A DNA stretch of 64,000 nt. Origin: Coprovicinus avistercoris. GTDB lineage: Bacteria > Actinomycetota > Coriobacteriia > Coriobacteriales > Atopobiaceae. A model generated the notes under the pieces. The model saw only the letters and a list, made by a program, of their open reading frames with translations. It was not told the DNA's origin and searched no databases. The stretch covers positions 186,001 to 250,000 of the forward strand of contig DVMQ01000018.1 in assembly GCA_018714895.1 (NCBI GenBank). The letters are read 5' to 3'. A program made the position numbers and the translations under genes. The number at the start of each line of letters is the position of its first letter. Position 1 is the stretch's first letter. Below are positions 37,216 to 44,997 of the stretch, piece by piece.

Positions 37216-39041
37216 TGTGTAACTCCTTCTAGCTCGCCCTGACCGTTATGGGATGTATGAGCATTTGGTCGGGTATCTCGACGTAATACTTCAGATCCGG
37301 GGCCATGAAGCGGTATCTCACACCATGTTTCGCCGAGCTCGCGAGCAATAATTTCCAGAACGCGCTCTTGACAAAAACCGCCCTGACAACGACCCATGCC
37401 ACAACGGCAGCGACGCTTAATCCCATCAATTGAATGAGGTACAACAGGACTATGAAGGGCTTCTATTACTTCGCCTTCGGTTATCTGTTCACAGCGGCAT
37501 ACAATGCGCCCATATTCAGGATGTTGTGATACAAGAGCATCTTGTTCATCATGCGAAAGTTCTCTGAATCGAACGGGGCGCTTGCGATAAGGATTAAATG
37601 CAGCATTCCTTTCTATCTCTTCACCAGATTGAGCTGCATCATCTCGAATGAGTTTAGTAACAAGCTGGGCGATAGCCGGGCTTGAGCCAACTCCAGGTGA
37701 TTGAATGGCGCCTGCATTAATAAAACGATGACAAATTTCACTACTATTTACCTGGAAATCTTCTGAGAAATCTGCGGGTCGCACACCAGAAAAAACGCGA
37801 ATGATGTCTGCTTGGGAAACCTCTGGATTCTCATTGATATTCCAAATCCAATCCAGGTCTTCTTTAGTGGTTCGGGTGTCCTCTTTATTGGGTACCTCAT
37901 GTGCTGAAGGGCCAATTAATATATTTCGGGAAGGCGTGAACTCCATGCCTCCGCCCTTTGAGTTAGGATCACGTCCCTGCTTTTTCTCGGGGTTCATACG
38001 TCCAGTAAGGTGGTCGAACATGGGCTTTTTTGCTTTGTCAATAATGGCAATAGTTCCTCGACGACCATGAATGGAAAAGCTTTTGTCTCCTGACATCGCG
38101 GAGAGATCGTCAGAGTATAAGCCGGCAGCGTTAACAACATAGCGGCAACGAATAAGACCACGATTGGTGAGGACGCCTACAACTTCACATTCACCATCAT
38201 GAGTGGGATGTTTAACTGGGGCAGTAACGATGTCGCATGCACCTGTTTCAAGCATAACTCTGACACCATTTTGTGCGGCATTTTCTGCTAATGCCACTGC
38301 CACTTCATAGGTGTGGACTCTACCTTGGCTGGGAAGCCAAAGACCCATGACAGGCTTTTTCCCATAATCAGCAAGCTTGGGTTCGATTTCAAAACATTGC
38401 TCACCGTCAATTAGTTTTGGTTTGTAGTCGCCATTCCGAACTGCAGTTTTAAATTCATCGGCAAGTTCATCCATGTCATCAGGGTCTTCTATGTAAAGAA
38501 GATCTCCACAACGATCAAAATCAAAACCAAGCTCTTCTGCAAGGCGGTCCCACATACGATTGCCTTGTACACTTAATTTTGCTTTGAGGGTTCCCGGCTT
38601 AACACCACCTGCATGGTGAACTCCACCATTATTTGCCTTGGATGCTCCGGTAGCTATGTCTTCAGCGATGTCTATGGCAATGATATTGAGGTTATAGCGT
38701 GCAAGCTCGCGTGCACATGCTGCTCCAACTATGCCTAAGCCAACGACAACAACATCACAGTTCGCCAGCTCTCCTGCGGCATGTCCTTGTTCGATGAGGG
38801 ATGAATAATCACGATGCGGGAGTTCCATTCCTTTGACGTGCATCTCGCTTACAACATTTCGAATTCCAGGAAGTTTAGCAACGGAGTGTCCGACATCTAC
38901 TAATTGTTGATAAGAGCTGCATTGTCCAGAAACCGTAGCAATGCCACGCCAGTCAATAGAGACAGAAAGTGCCGCATCGGGATACTGTTCTGTAACATGC
39001 TTTTCAACCATGCTTTTAAGCGCATTTACATCTGCGTCCAT
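37212..39041 (-). CDS. GlpA-like FAD dehydrogenase with N-terminal BON and C-terminal [2Fe-2S] BFD domains
   Basis: A 609-residue fusion. Residues 1-70 look like a BON domain (GIATVSGQCSSYQQLVDVG, then LPGIRNVVSEMHV). A DAO flavin domain starts at the GLGIVG motif (101-106), with NNGGVHHAG and GAIQSPGVGSSPA. The C-terminus carries Cys515, Cys517, Cys552 and Cys557 in the CxC...GMGRCQGGFC arrangement of BFD [2Fe-2S] domains. The core resembles glycerol 3-phosphate dehydrogenase A, oxidising a polyol phosphate to a ketose phosphate. The upstream gene is a xylulokinase-like kinase rather than glycerol kinase, so the substrate may be a larger polyol. It has no membrane segment. Confidence 0.85.
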   Translation of the reverse strand: MDADVNALKSMVEKHVTEQYPDAALSVSIDWRGIATVSGQCSSYQQLVDVGHSVAKLPGIRNVVSEMHVKGMELPHRDYSSLIEQGHAAGELANCDVVVVGLGIVGAACARELARYNLNIIAIDIAEDIATGASKANNGGVHHAGGVKPGTLKAKLSVQGNRMWDRLAEELGFDFDRCGDLLYIEDPDDMDELADEFKTAVRNGDYKPKLIDGEQCFEIEPKLADYGKKPVMGLWLPSQGRVHTYEVAVALAENAAQNGVRVMLETGACDIVTAPVKHPTHDGECEVVGVLTNRGLIRCRYVVNAAGLYSDDLSAMSGDKSFSIHGRRGTIAIIDKAKKPMFDHLTGRMNPEKKQGRDPNSKGGGMEFTPSRNILIGPSAHEVPNKEDTRTTKEDLDWIWNINENPEVSQADIIRVFSGVRPADFSEDFQVNSSEICHRFINAGAIQSPGVGSSPAIAQLVTKLIRDDAAQSGEEIERNAAFNPYRKRPVRFRELSHDEQDALVSQHPEYGRIVCRCEQITEGEVIEALHSPVVPHSIDGIKRRCRCGMGRCQGGFCQERVLEIIARELGETWCEIPLHGPGSEVLRRDTRPNAHTSHNGQGELEGVTQ

Positions 39042-39077
39042 AGCTTCCCTCTCCTGCGCCTTTGAGTTTAAAAACGA

Positions 39078-40607
39078 TTAGTACACTTCTCGAGAAATTG
39101 GATGCATTGCATGTGTGAGGAGGTCATATCGATGAAGTGCTGATTCATATGCCTCTCGATTGTCAGGATTTGGTTCATAAACACGGTCAACTTCTGCAAA
39201 TTCACGAGCTACTTCTGCAACGGATGGCCAAAGTCCTACACCAACACCAGCAAGAAGTGCTGCACCCATAGCGGCAGCATCCTGTGTATTGCGCATAGTT
39301 ACTACGCGTCGTCCAAGTACGTCGGCTTTTATCTGACACCAAATGGCAGATTTTGAAGCACCGCCAAGAGAACGAACTTCATCTACATGGGCGCCTGTAA
39401 CTTGTTCGCTGTAATCGACCATTCTGCGGATATTGATGGCAGTCCCTTCAAGAAATGCCCTGATAAGGTGTGCTTTTGTATGATGAACTGACAGGCCATA
39501 TAACAAGCCTTTTGCATATTGATCGGTATCAGGAGCGCCCGCACCGCCAAAGTTAGGCAATAAAATTAATCCGTCAGATCCTGCTGGAACCGTCCTTGCT
39601 ATGTCATCCATAAGGTCGTAGGCATCTAAGTTCAAATCTTTGGCAATGTTCATTTCTTCTCGACAGAGATTGTCGCGAAGCCAGCGGAACATAATGCCAC
39701 CCTTAGCACCGGCGTGCAGCATGTACGAATTCGGTACAACGTCATAGAAGCAAGGGAATTCTCCGCCGGGATCAAGTACAACATGGTCAACCTTTGTGCA
39801 TACAACAAGTACTGCTCCAGTGGATTCAGAGAATATTCCTGGAACCACATTGCCAACGCCAATGGTGCCGCAGGCGGTATCCAATCCACCAACAACAACC
39901 ATGAGGGTGCGAGGAAGGCCAAGTTCATCTGCAACTTGAGGCAGGATTGTTCCGAGAGGAGTGCCGCTTGATTCAATGCGAGGGAGTTGTGCTGGATCAA
40001 CTTCAAGGCGATCTAGCATTTCGGGCCACCAATCATGCTTATTGATGTCCCATAAATAGGAAGTACACCAAAGTGAGCCTTCACCACATGCTATTCCAGT
40101 CATACGAAGCAAGAACCAGTCCTCTAAAAGTAAAATGCGCTTGGCTTGTGAAAAGATTTCTGGTCGATTGCGCTTTGTCCAGAGAATTTTGCATGCAGGG
40201 TAGAGAGACGTTATAGGCCCTTGTCCTGTGCGCGCAATTATCTCGTTGGCTTCAAACCAGGAGTTTATTTCCTCAGCTTCTTGCTGAGCGCGGGTATCCA
40301 TCCAAACAATGAAATCGCAAAGAGGATTATCGTGTTCATCGAGGAAAACAAGTGTTTCTCCTTGTACGGAGAAACTCATGGATACAATGGCGTTTCTATT
40401 TATACCTGCCCGGTCCAAGACTCGTTGAAGACATGTTTTGAAGGCAGTCCAATATGCTTGTGGAGTCTGTTCGATAATTCCACCGGAATCCACAATGAGT
40501 GTGTGCTCCTCGGTGTCAACGGCAATAGTTTTACCCTCTTCATCGAAAAGGCCAACTTTGACGGCTGTGGTTCCCAGGTCAGCACCGATGACATACCTTG
40601 TTTCCAT
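39078..40607 (-). CDS. FGGY-family carbohydrate kinase 1 (xylulokinase-like)
   Basis: A 509-residue FGGY kinase. The phosphate-1 motif is GADLGTTAVKVGLFD; the catalytic Asp is in VVGGLDTACGTIG; the C-terminal signature lies around EVRSLGGASKSAIWCQIKADVLGR. It is closer to xylulokinase and related pentose/polyol kinases than to GlpK. It is closely related to the second kinase at 44998 (shared YWTAFKTCL/YWNTFKTCL, WWPEMLD, GNVVPGIFSESTG). AGGAG precedes ATG 40607. It leads the leftward operon and its leader holds two inverted repeats with CGAAA half-sites. The exact substrate is not assignable. Confidence 0.85.
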   Translation of the reverse strand: METRYVIGADLGTTAVKVGLFDEEGKTIAVDTEEHTLIVDSGGIIEQTPQAYWTAFKTCLQRVLDRAGINRNAIVSMSFSVQGETLVFLDEHDNPLCDFIVWMDTRAQQEAEEINSWFEANEIIARTGQGPITSLYPACKILWTKRNRPEIFSQAKRILLLEDWFLLRMTGIACGEGSLWCTSYLWDINKHDWWPEMLDRLEVDPAQLPRIESSGTPLGTILPQVADELGLPRTLMVVVGGLDTACGTIGVGNVVPGIFSESTGAVLVVCTKVDHVVLDPGGEFPCFYDVVPNSYMLHAGAKGGIMFRWLRDNLCREEMNIAKDLNLDAYDLMDDIARTVPAGSDGLILLPNFGGAGAPDTDQYAKGLLYGLSVHHTKAHLIRAFLEGTAINIRRMVDYSEQVTGAHVDEVRSLGGASKSAIWCQIKADVLGRRVVTMRNTQDAAAMGAALLAGVGVGLWPSVAEVAREFAEVDRVYEPNPDNREAYESALHRYDLLTHAMHPISREVY

Positions 40608-40747
40608 GCTGTCTCCTCTCAGGACACATGGGCAATTTGGATACACAACGCAAAAAACTGAATGCCAATGCGTTTACATCACAATGTGAACCGTTATCAG
40701 GTTTTAAATGGTTTAGAAGGTTCCTGGGTCTTCCAAGCGGTCGATCT

Positions 40748-40764
40748 TTTTCGCTGAACGAAAA
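40748..40764. promoter_or_regulatory. Candidate DeoR-type operator, promoter-proximal
   Basis: Perfect inverted repeat TTTTCG-CTGAA-CGAAAA, 141 bases before the kinase start codon. It is centred about 94 bases from the palindrome at 40843, near nine helical turns, which would allow looping by a DeoR-type oligomer. Confidence 0.55.
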
Positions 40765-40842
40765 GAAATATCTACTAAACGAAAGAAATTAATTAATAAA
40801 TAGTAAGAAAATAGTGAAATACTACCTAATAATATCTATATA

Positions 40843-40857
40843 CTTTCGAAACGAAAG
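40843..40857. promoter_or_regulatory. Candidate DeoR-type operator, 15-bp perfect palindrome
   Basis: CTTTCGAAACGAAAG. Its reverse complement occurs exactly at 44269, upstream of the rightward operon. The DeoR-type regulator gene lies between the two. Confidence 0.65.
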
Positions 40858-40886
40858 ATAAGAAAGCGCTTGAGAAGTTGATACGA

Positions 40887-40930
40887 AAAATTGCCCGCAC
40901 AACAACAAATAGTCGCGTGCGGGCAATTTT
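40887..40930 (-). terminator. Terminator of AIM24 family gene
   Basis: Fourteen-base perfect arms (AAAATTGCCCGCAC and complement) with a 16-base loop and a T-run on the minus strand, 50 bases after the gene stop. Confidence 0.87.
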
Positions 40931-40980
40931 GCTATCAATCTATAAAGACGGATTCGTTTTGTTTTTATTTCTTCGGTATG

Positions 40981-41649
40981 TTATGTGCTTCCGGCTGGAG
41001 CGAGAGCGGCTGCGATGCTGGATAAGGGCATCGTTTGGAGCCAAATTCTTCCGGGTCCCGTGAGAATGGTATGAAATAGACCCTCTCCGCCAAATACTAC
41101 GTTCTTAGCTCCATGAACCGTTTTTGCTTCAATAGTGACAGTTTCTTCAAAGCCTGCAACATTGCCAGTATCGACTACCATCTGCTGTCCGGCCTGCAGC
41201 TGATATTCAATAAGGTCACCGTCAATTTCTGCAAAAGCCAGACCTTGGCCACTTAAACGCTGCATGATGAAGCCTTCACCGCCAAAAAATCCTGCAGCAA
41301 CTCGCTTATTGAAGTGAATACTCAGCTCTACACCTATCTCAGAAGCCAAAAATGCTCGCTTCTGCAAAACCCAACCTTTACCAGGTGTAATTTGAATCGG
41401 AACAATTTTTCCGGGGAAGCTGGATCCGAAGGTAATCATACCTTGGCCATGAGATGTATATATGTTTTGGAATATGCTTTCGCCTGAAAGGGCTTTCGAA
41501 AACATTTTGCCCACACCGCCTCCACGGGTGGTCATTTCCATGTTGGGAGTCATCCATACCATTGAGCCGCGCTCAGTAATCATCTGTTCTCCGTCGGTGA
41601 GCTGGCAAGAAACTACAGGAAATGAGCCACCCATGATTTGGTACTGCAT
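40981..41649 (-). CDS. AIM24 / TIGR00266 family protein
   Basis: A 222-residue beta-rich protein of the AIM24 family (TIGR00266). It begins MQYQIMGGSFPVVSCQL with GGEQMI-like acidic/Gly turns, and has GRIWLQTMPL near the end, the family hallmark. Members form trimeric double-psi-like assemblies; bacterial function is not established. The Ala/Gly-rich tail (SIAAALAPAGST) is short. It is monocistronic, divergent from the dimethylargininase gene, and ends at its own strong terminator. Confidence 0.88.
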   Translation of the reverse strand: MQYQIMGGSFPVVSCQLTDGEQMITERGSMVWMTPNMEMTTRGGGVGKMFSKALSGESIFQNIYTSHGQGMITFGSSFPGKIVPIQITPGKGWVLQKRAFLASEIGVELSIHFNKRVAAGFFGGEGFIMQRLSGQGLAFAEIDGDLIEYQLQAGQQMVVDTGNVAGFEETVTIEAKTVHGAKNVVFGGEGLFHTILTGPGRIWLQTMPLSSIAAALAPAGST

Positions 41650-41874
41650 ATATACCTCCCAATAGCGTGCGTATAGTCAATTGGATCATGGCTTTTACCA
41701 TATATTTTGCAGTCTGAAGAACCGCACTTATGCTAGTTGCTTTTATTCATGGCAACTGTCAACAGCTTGTTAGAGAAAGGCGAGCGGTGTCTTCCAGACG
41801 CTAAAATATAAGAGCTTTGTGGGAGTCGATAAATGCAAGAGGCTTCCGTATCAGTCTGTTTTTGAGGAGGCTTT

Positions 41875-42660
41875 ATGGCTAGTAACTTTACACATGCAAT
41901 TGTACGTCGCCCATCTCATTCTGTTATTGATGGAATTACCGGTTCGCCTGAACTTGGAAAGCCCGATTATGAACTTGCTTGCAAACAGCACGATGCCTAT
42001 ATTGAGGCGCTCAAAACTGCAGGCGTGGAAGTAACTGTTTTGCCTGCTTTAGAAGAGTATCCCGACAGCGTGTTTGTAGAGGATACAGCGGTTATAACCC
42101 CTCGTGGCGTTGTTGTAGATCGTCCTGCAACAGATTCACGTCGCAATGAGGCAGAGCTGATGCTTCCTACACTTCGCGAGTTTTTCTCAGAGGATCAAAT
42201 TCGCTTCATTACAGATCCAGGTACGCTTGAAGGTGGAGATGTAATGATGGTTGACGACCATTATTTCGTTGGACGTTCGAGCCGTACGAATGATGAGGGC
42301 TTTCGTCAATTCACTGAGGCACTTTCTGAATGGGGCTATACCACCGAACAAGTTCCTGTTGAGCATATCTTGCATTTGAAGACAGGTGGCACTTATGTAG
42401 AAGATGGCAATCTTCTTGTAAGTGGCGAATTCAAGACTTGCGCACAGTATCGTGATGGCCGCTTTAATGTATTTGAAGTTCCTGATGAAGAGGCATATGG
42501 AGCAGACTGCGTGCGTATTAACGATTACGTAATTATGGCTGCCGGATATCCTGCCGTTCGAACACAACTCGATGCATGGGGTTATAAGGTTATAGAAGTA
42601 GAAATGAGCGAGTTCCGTAAGATTGATGGCAGTATTACTTGTCTCTCTCTTAGGTTCTAA
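41875..42660 (+). CDS. Dimethylarginine dimethylaminohydrolase-like amidinotransferase
   Basis: A 261-residue member of the pentein (guanidino-modifying) superfamily. It matches DDAH, which turns asymmetric dimethylarginine into citrulline and dimethylamine: PDSVFVEDTAVI (63-74), LEGGDVMM, catalytic His167 in HLKTGG, DEEAYGADC and the C-terminal nucleophile Cys256 in TCLSLRF. Human DDAH1 has the same order of motifs. GAGGAGG lies just before the ATG. It is followed 56 bases later by a MIF-like gene, so they are likely co-transcribed. The alternative is a related arginine deiminase-like activity. Confidence 0.82.
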   Translation: MASNFTHAIVRRPSHSVIDGITGSPELGKPDYELACKQHDAYIEALKTAGVEVTVLPALEEYPDSVFVEDTAVITPRGVVVDRPATDSRRNEAELMLPTLREFFSEDQIRFITDPGTLEGGDVMMVDDHYFVGRSSRTNDEGFRQFTEALSEWGYTTEQVPVEHILHLKTGGTYVEDGNLLVSGEFKTCAQYRDGRFNVFEVPDEEAYGADCVRINDYVIMAAGYPAVRTQLDAWGYKVIEVEMSEFRKIDGSITCLSLRF

Positions 42661-42716
42661 TGCTCTTTTAAGAAAAGGCTGTAAACCTGCTAGGAGTATC
42701 TGGAAAGGAAGTTGCT

Positions 42717-43067
42717 ATGCCTGTAATTCATACCTACACCTCTACTCCCATCTCTTCAGAACAACAAGAAGAGCTCAAGTCTGCTTTTGGAAAGGCTATC
42801 GAAGCAGTTCCTGGAAAGACTGAGAAATGGCTTATGTGTCTATTTGAGGATGAAGTTGCTATCTACCATGGCGGAACCGATGATGCTCCAGCTGCGTTTG
42901 TAACGGTAGATGTTTATGCAACAGAACCTGTTGCTCGTGAAGCCTGGGAGGCGCTTACCGCATCAATTTGTGACGAGCTTAAGCGTGTATTGGGCATAGA
43001 TCCTGCACGAGTGTATATTCGTTATGGAAGTACGCCTGATTTCGGTTGGAACGGTGCGAATTTCTAA
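42717..43067 (+). CDS. Macrophage migration inhibitory factor (MIF)-like tautomerase
   Basis: A 116-residue tautomerase-fold protein, the same length as mammalian MIF. The catalytic Pro2 (Pro1 after Met removal) is present, Lys34 aligns with MIF Lys32, and the C-terminus RVYIRYGSTPDFGWNGANF parallels the MIF RVYINYYD...VGWNNSTF ending. The CxxC redox motif of mammalian MIF is absent. Likely activity is keto-enol tautomerisation of phenylpyruvate-like compounds. There is no signal peptide, as in MIF itself. GGAAAGGAAG precedes the start. It ends at a clear terminator. Confidence 0.82.
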   Translation: MPVIHTYTSTPISSEQQEELKSAFGKAIEAVPGKTEKWLMCLFEDEVAIYHGGTDDAPAAFVTVDVYATEPVAREAWEALTASICDELKRVLGIDPARVYIRYGSTPDFGWNGANF

Positions 43068-43108
43068 TAGCTTTTCTTTTATGCGGTCAAGCTTGATAGT
43101 TTTGGTTG

Positions 43109-43146
43109 AACCCCAGTATCTTTTTAAGGTATTGGGGTTTCTTTTC
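43109..43146 (+). terminator. Terminator after MIF-like gene
   Basis: Twelve-base arms (two G-U pairs) at 43109-43120 and 43128-43139 followed by TTTCTTTTC. Confidence 0.83.
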
Positions 43147-43213
43147 TAAATCAGAACGATAAGTTTGTATCAACGTATACGATTAAATCTTTTTTATTTC
43201 ATACAGAAAAATG

Positions 43214-43227
43214 TTTGCCCTGGCAAA
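43214..43227. promoter_or_regulatory. Palindrome in regulator promoter region
   Basis: TTTGCC-CT-GGCAAA, 53 bases before the DeoR-type regulator start. It differs from the CGAAAG-type sites, so another factor may act here. Confidence 0.4.
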
Positions 43228-43279
43228 TCATTTGTAATGGCTTACACTTGCTGCATACATCAAAGATGCGGAGGTTCAT

Positions 43280-44056
43280 ATGAAGAGGGTTGAGCGCGAG
43301 GCGATAATTGCCAGACTCGTTGCAAGCTCTGGACGTGTGACCGTCTTGGATCTATCTAAGCGTTTTGATGTTTCAGAGGTAACCATTCGTAATGATTTAA
43401 AAGATCTCGAAGAAAAGGGTGTTCTTGTAAGAACGTATGGCGGTGCAACAACGCGTACGAACGTTCATAATGATGCGCGCCGTCCTGCCGCTTCTGCTCA
43501 TGAGGATGAAAAAATAGCAATAGCGGAAATTGCGCGTGAGCGTATTATGCCTGGAAGTTGGATTTTCCTTGGACCAGGAACAACATGTCTGGCGCTTGCC
43601 AATGTTTTACTCGATCGAGAAGTAAGCGTCGTGACTAATAATTTACCCGCTGCACTCGCCCTTGCTACAAATCGAAAAGCGCGGGTGGTAGTTACAGGAG
43701 GAATTGTTGGAGAAGCGCCCGCTCCTTATCTCTATGGAGAGTCTTTCGAAGAGTCGATGAACGATATGGTTATTGATATAGCATTTTTGGGCGTTGACGG
43801 TATAGATCGAAATTTTGGCTATTCGTTTGTTGATACCGTAGAAAGTGCTGTCTTTACAAGGGTATGCAAAGCCGCCAAACATGTTGTAGTAATAACTGAT
43901 GCTTCTAAGTTTGGTGAAACTTCATTTCGCGGCGTACGAAACCTTTCTGTAGCAGATGAGATTATTACGTGTGGTGCACTTTCTTCGGAATATGTCGAGT
44001 GGTGCTCAGAGATGGATATACAACTAACTTTGGCTGAGATATCACCAACAAATTAA
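43280..44056 (+). CDS. DeoR/GlpR family transcriptional regulator
   Basis: A 258-residue regulator with an N-terminal winged HTH (RVTVLDLSKRFDVSEVTIRND, residues about 18-40) and the DeoR signature VTIRNDLKDLEEKGVLVRTYGGA. The C-terminal sugar-phosphate sensor domain has FLGPGTTCLALA, VTGGIV and LGVDGID. DeoR proteins usually repress sugar-use operons until a phosphorylated intermediate binds. It lies between two kinase operons that share a palindrome of CGAAAG half-sites, so it is the obvious candidate regulator of both. It is monocistronic with its own terminator. Confidence 0.9.
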   Translation: MKRVEREAIIARLVASSGRVTVLDLSKRFDVSEVTIRNDLKDLEEKGVLVRTYGGATTRTNVHNDARRPAASAHEDEKIAIAEIARERIMPGSWIFLGPGTTCLALANVLLDREVSVVTNNLPAALALATNRKARVVVTGGIVGEAPAPYLYGESFEESMNDMVIDIAFLGVDGIDRNFGYSFVDTVESAVFTRVCKAAKHVVVITDASKFGETSFRGVRNLSVADEIITCGALSSEYVEWCSEMDIQLTLAEISPTN

Positions 44057-44115
44057 AAAGAATTTAACTTACTAAGCGAAAGTTTTCCGTTCGAGTGCAA
44101 AAACAATCCTTTGGG

Positions 44116-44148
44116 CGCGTGGAGAAGTTCTTCTCCACGCGTTTTTTA
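44116..44148 (+). terminator. Terminator of the DeoR-type gene
   Basis: Ten-base perfect arms GCGTGGAGAA and complement, a four-base loop (GTTC), then GTTTTTTAA, about 60 bases after the stop. Confidence 0.88.
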
Positions 44149-44268
44149 ATTTATGCAGTAAAGTCATCGAAAAGAAGAATAAAACTTTCGAAATATTATT
44201 ACTAATGCATCATAAAGAAAGAAATGCAGGTAAATTCTAAATGGATTTTATTCTATAACAGGGAATAA

Positions 44269-44283
44269 CTTTCGTTTCGAAAG
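44269..44283. promoter_or_regulatory. Candidate DeoR-type operator of the rightward operon
   Basis: CTTTCGTTTCGAAAG, the exact reverse complement of the site at 40843, ending 37 bases before the first start codon. CTTTCG or CGAAAG half-sites also occur at 44185 and 44077. Its position suggests it overlaps the promoter or lies just after the start point. Confidence 0.65.
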
Positions 44284-44320
44284 ATGTAAAACGATTGGAC
44301 GAAGAAGAAAGGAAGACCTC

Positions 44321-44986
44321 ATGACTTGCAAGCTTATATCAATGCTTACCTGGCACGACGTTACCGTTCCTGATGCTAAAGAGGTCTTCTTGGGTGCAAA
44401 AGATGCACCGTGTGATCAATGGGGTTTCAAGATTGAAGGCACGACACCAAAAAGCTTTGCTGAGTTGGCTGCAACGATGCGTGACGCAGGAAAAGAAACC
44501 TTTATTGAAGTTTTGGCCATGTCGGAAGAAGATTGCATTCAAGCTGCTCGACAGTGCGTAGCAGGCGGTGTAGACCACATGCTCGGAACGCCTTACTGGC
44601 CTTCTGTTCAAGAAATTCTTGGTGAAGCCGGTATTTCTTACTCTCCGTTTCCAGCACTTGATCAGGACTCTCATATGCGTCGTCCAGTTATAGATGTGGT
44701 GGCGGATATCAAAGCGAAAGAAGAAGCGGGTGTAGACGGCATTACACTCTCAGCCTTCCGCTATCTGGGTGAAGAGGGTCCCGAAGCTCTGCTTGAAGCC
44801 GTTAATGCGGGTGTTGAGAAGCCATTCCGTATTGCTGGCTCAGTCAATTCTTTTGAGCGGATAGATTACCTTAAAACACTTGATAAACTTGCAGGTTTCA
44901 CCATTGGTGGTGCATTTTTCGAGAATAAATTTGGCTCTACTTTTGCTGAGAACGTTACAACTGTATGCGAGCGTCTTGAGCAATAG
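44321..44986 (+). CDS. Uncharacterised probable TIM-barrel sugar-phosphate enzyme
   Basis: I do not recognise a named function for this 221-residue protein. Its pattern suggests a phosphate-binding (beta/alpha)8 barrel: the end has FRIAGSVNSFERIDYL followed by GFTIGGAFFENKF, like the strand 7 and 8 phosphate loops of HisA/HisF, TrpC and ribulose-phosphate epimerase. Other notable stretches are LTWHDVTVPDAKE, QWGFKIEG and GGVDHMLGTPYW. It is the first gene of the rightward operon, 11 bases ahead of a kinase, so an isomerase, epimerase or aldolase acting on the phosphorylated product is plausible. AAAGGAAG precedes the start. Confidence 0.7.
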   Translation: MTCKLISMLTWHDVTVPDAKEVFLGAKDAPCDQWGFKIEGTTPKSFAELAATMRDAGKETFIEVLAMSEEDCIQAARQCVAGGVDHMLGTPYWPSVQEILGEAGISYSPFPALDQDSHMRRPVIDVVADIKAKEEAGVDGITLSAFRYLGEEGPEALLEAVNAGVEKPFRIAGSVNSFERIDYLKTLDKLAGFTIGGAFFENKFGSTFAENVTTVCERLEQ

Positions 44987-44997
44987 GGGAGACAAAA

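Larger units (their letters stand above)
40608..40980. promoter_or_regulatory. Control region of the leftward kinase/dehydrogenase operon
   Basis: A 373-base AT-rich region without a gene. It holds the inverted repeats at 40748 and 40843, a CGAAAG half-site at 40780, AT-rich sequence between them (TTAATTAATTT-like) suited to a promoter, and the terminator of the upstream AIM24 gene at 40887. Confidence 0.6.

Noticed and set aside
39078..40607. Glycerol kinase (GlpK) paired with GlpAB
   Set aside because: Motif details fit xylulokinase-like FGGY kinases better than GlpK, and no glycerol facilitator gene is present.
43164..43184. Second copy of the frlB operator before the DeoR-type gene
   Set aside because: Both contain GTATCAA and CGTATAC, but spacing differs by two bases and the arms are not equally symmetric, so a common binder is not supported.
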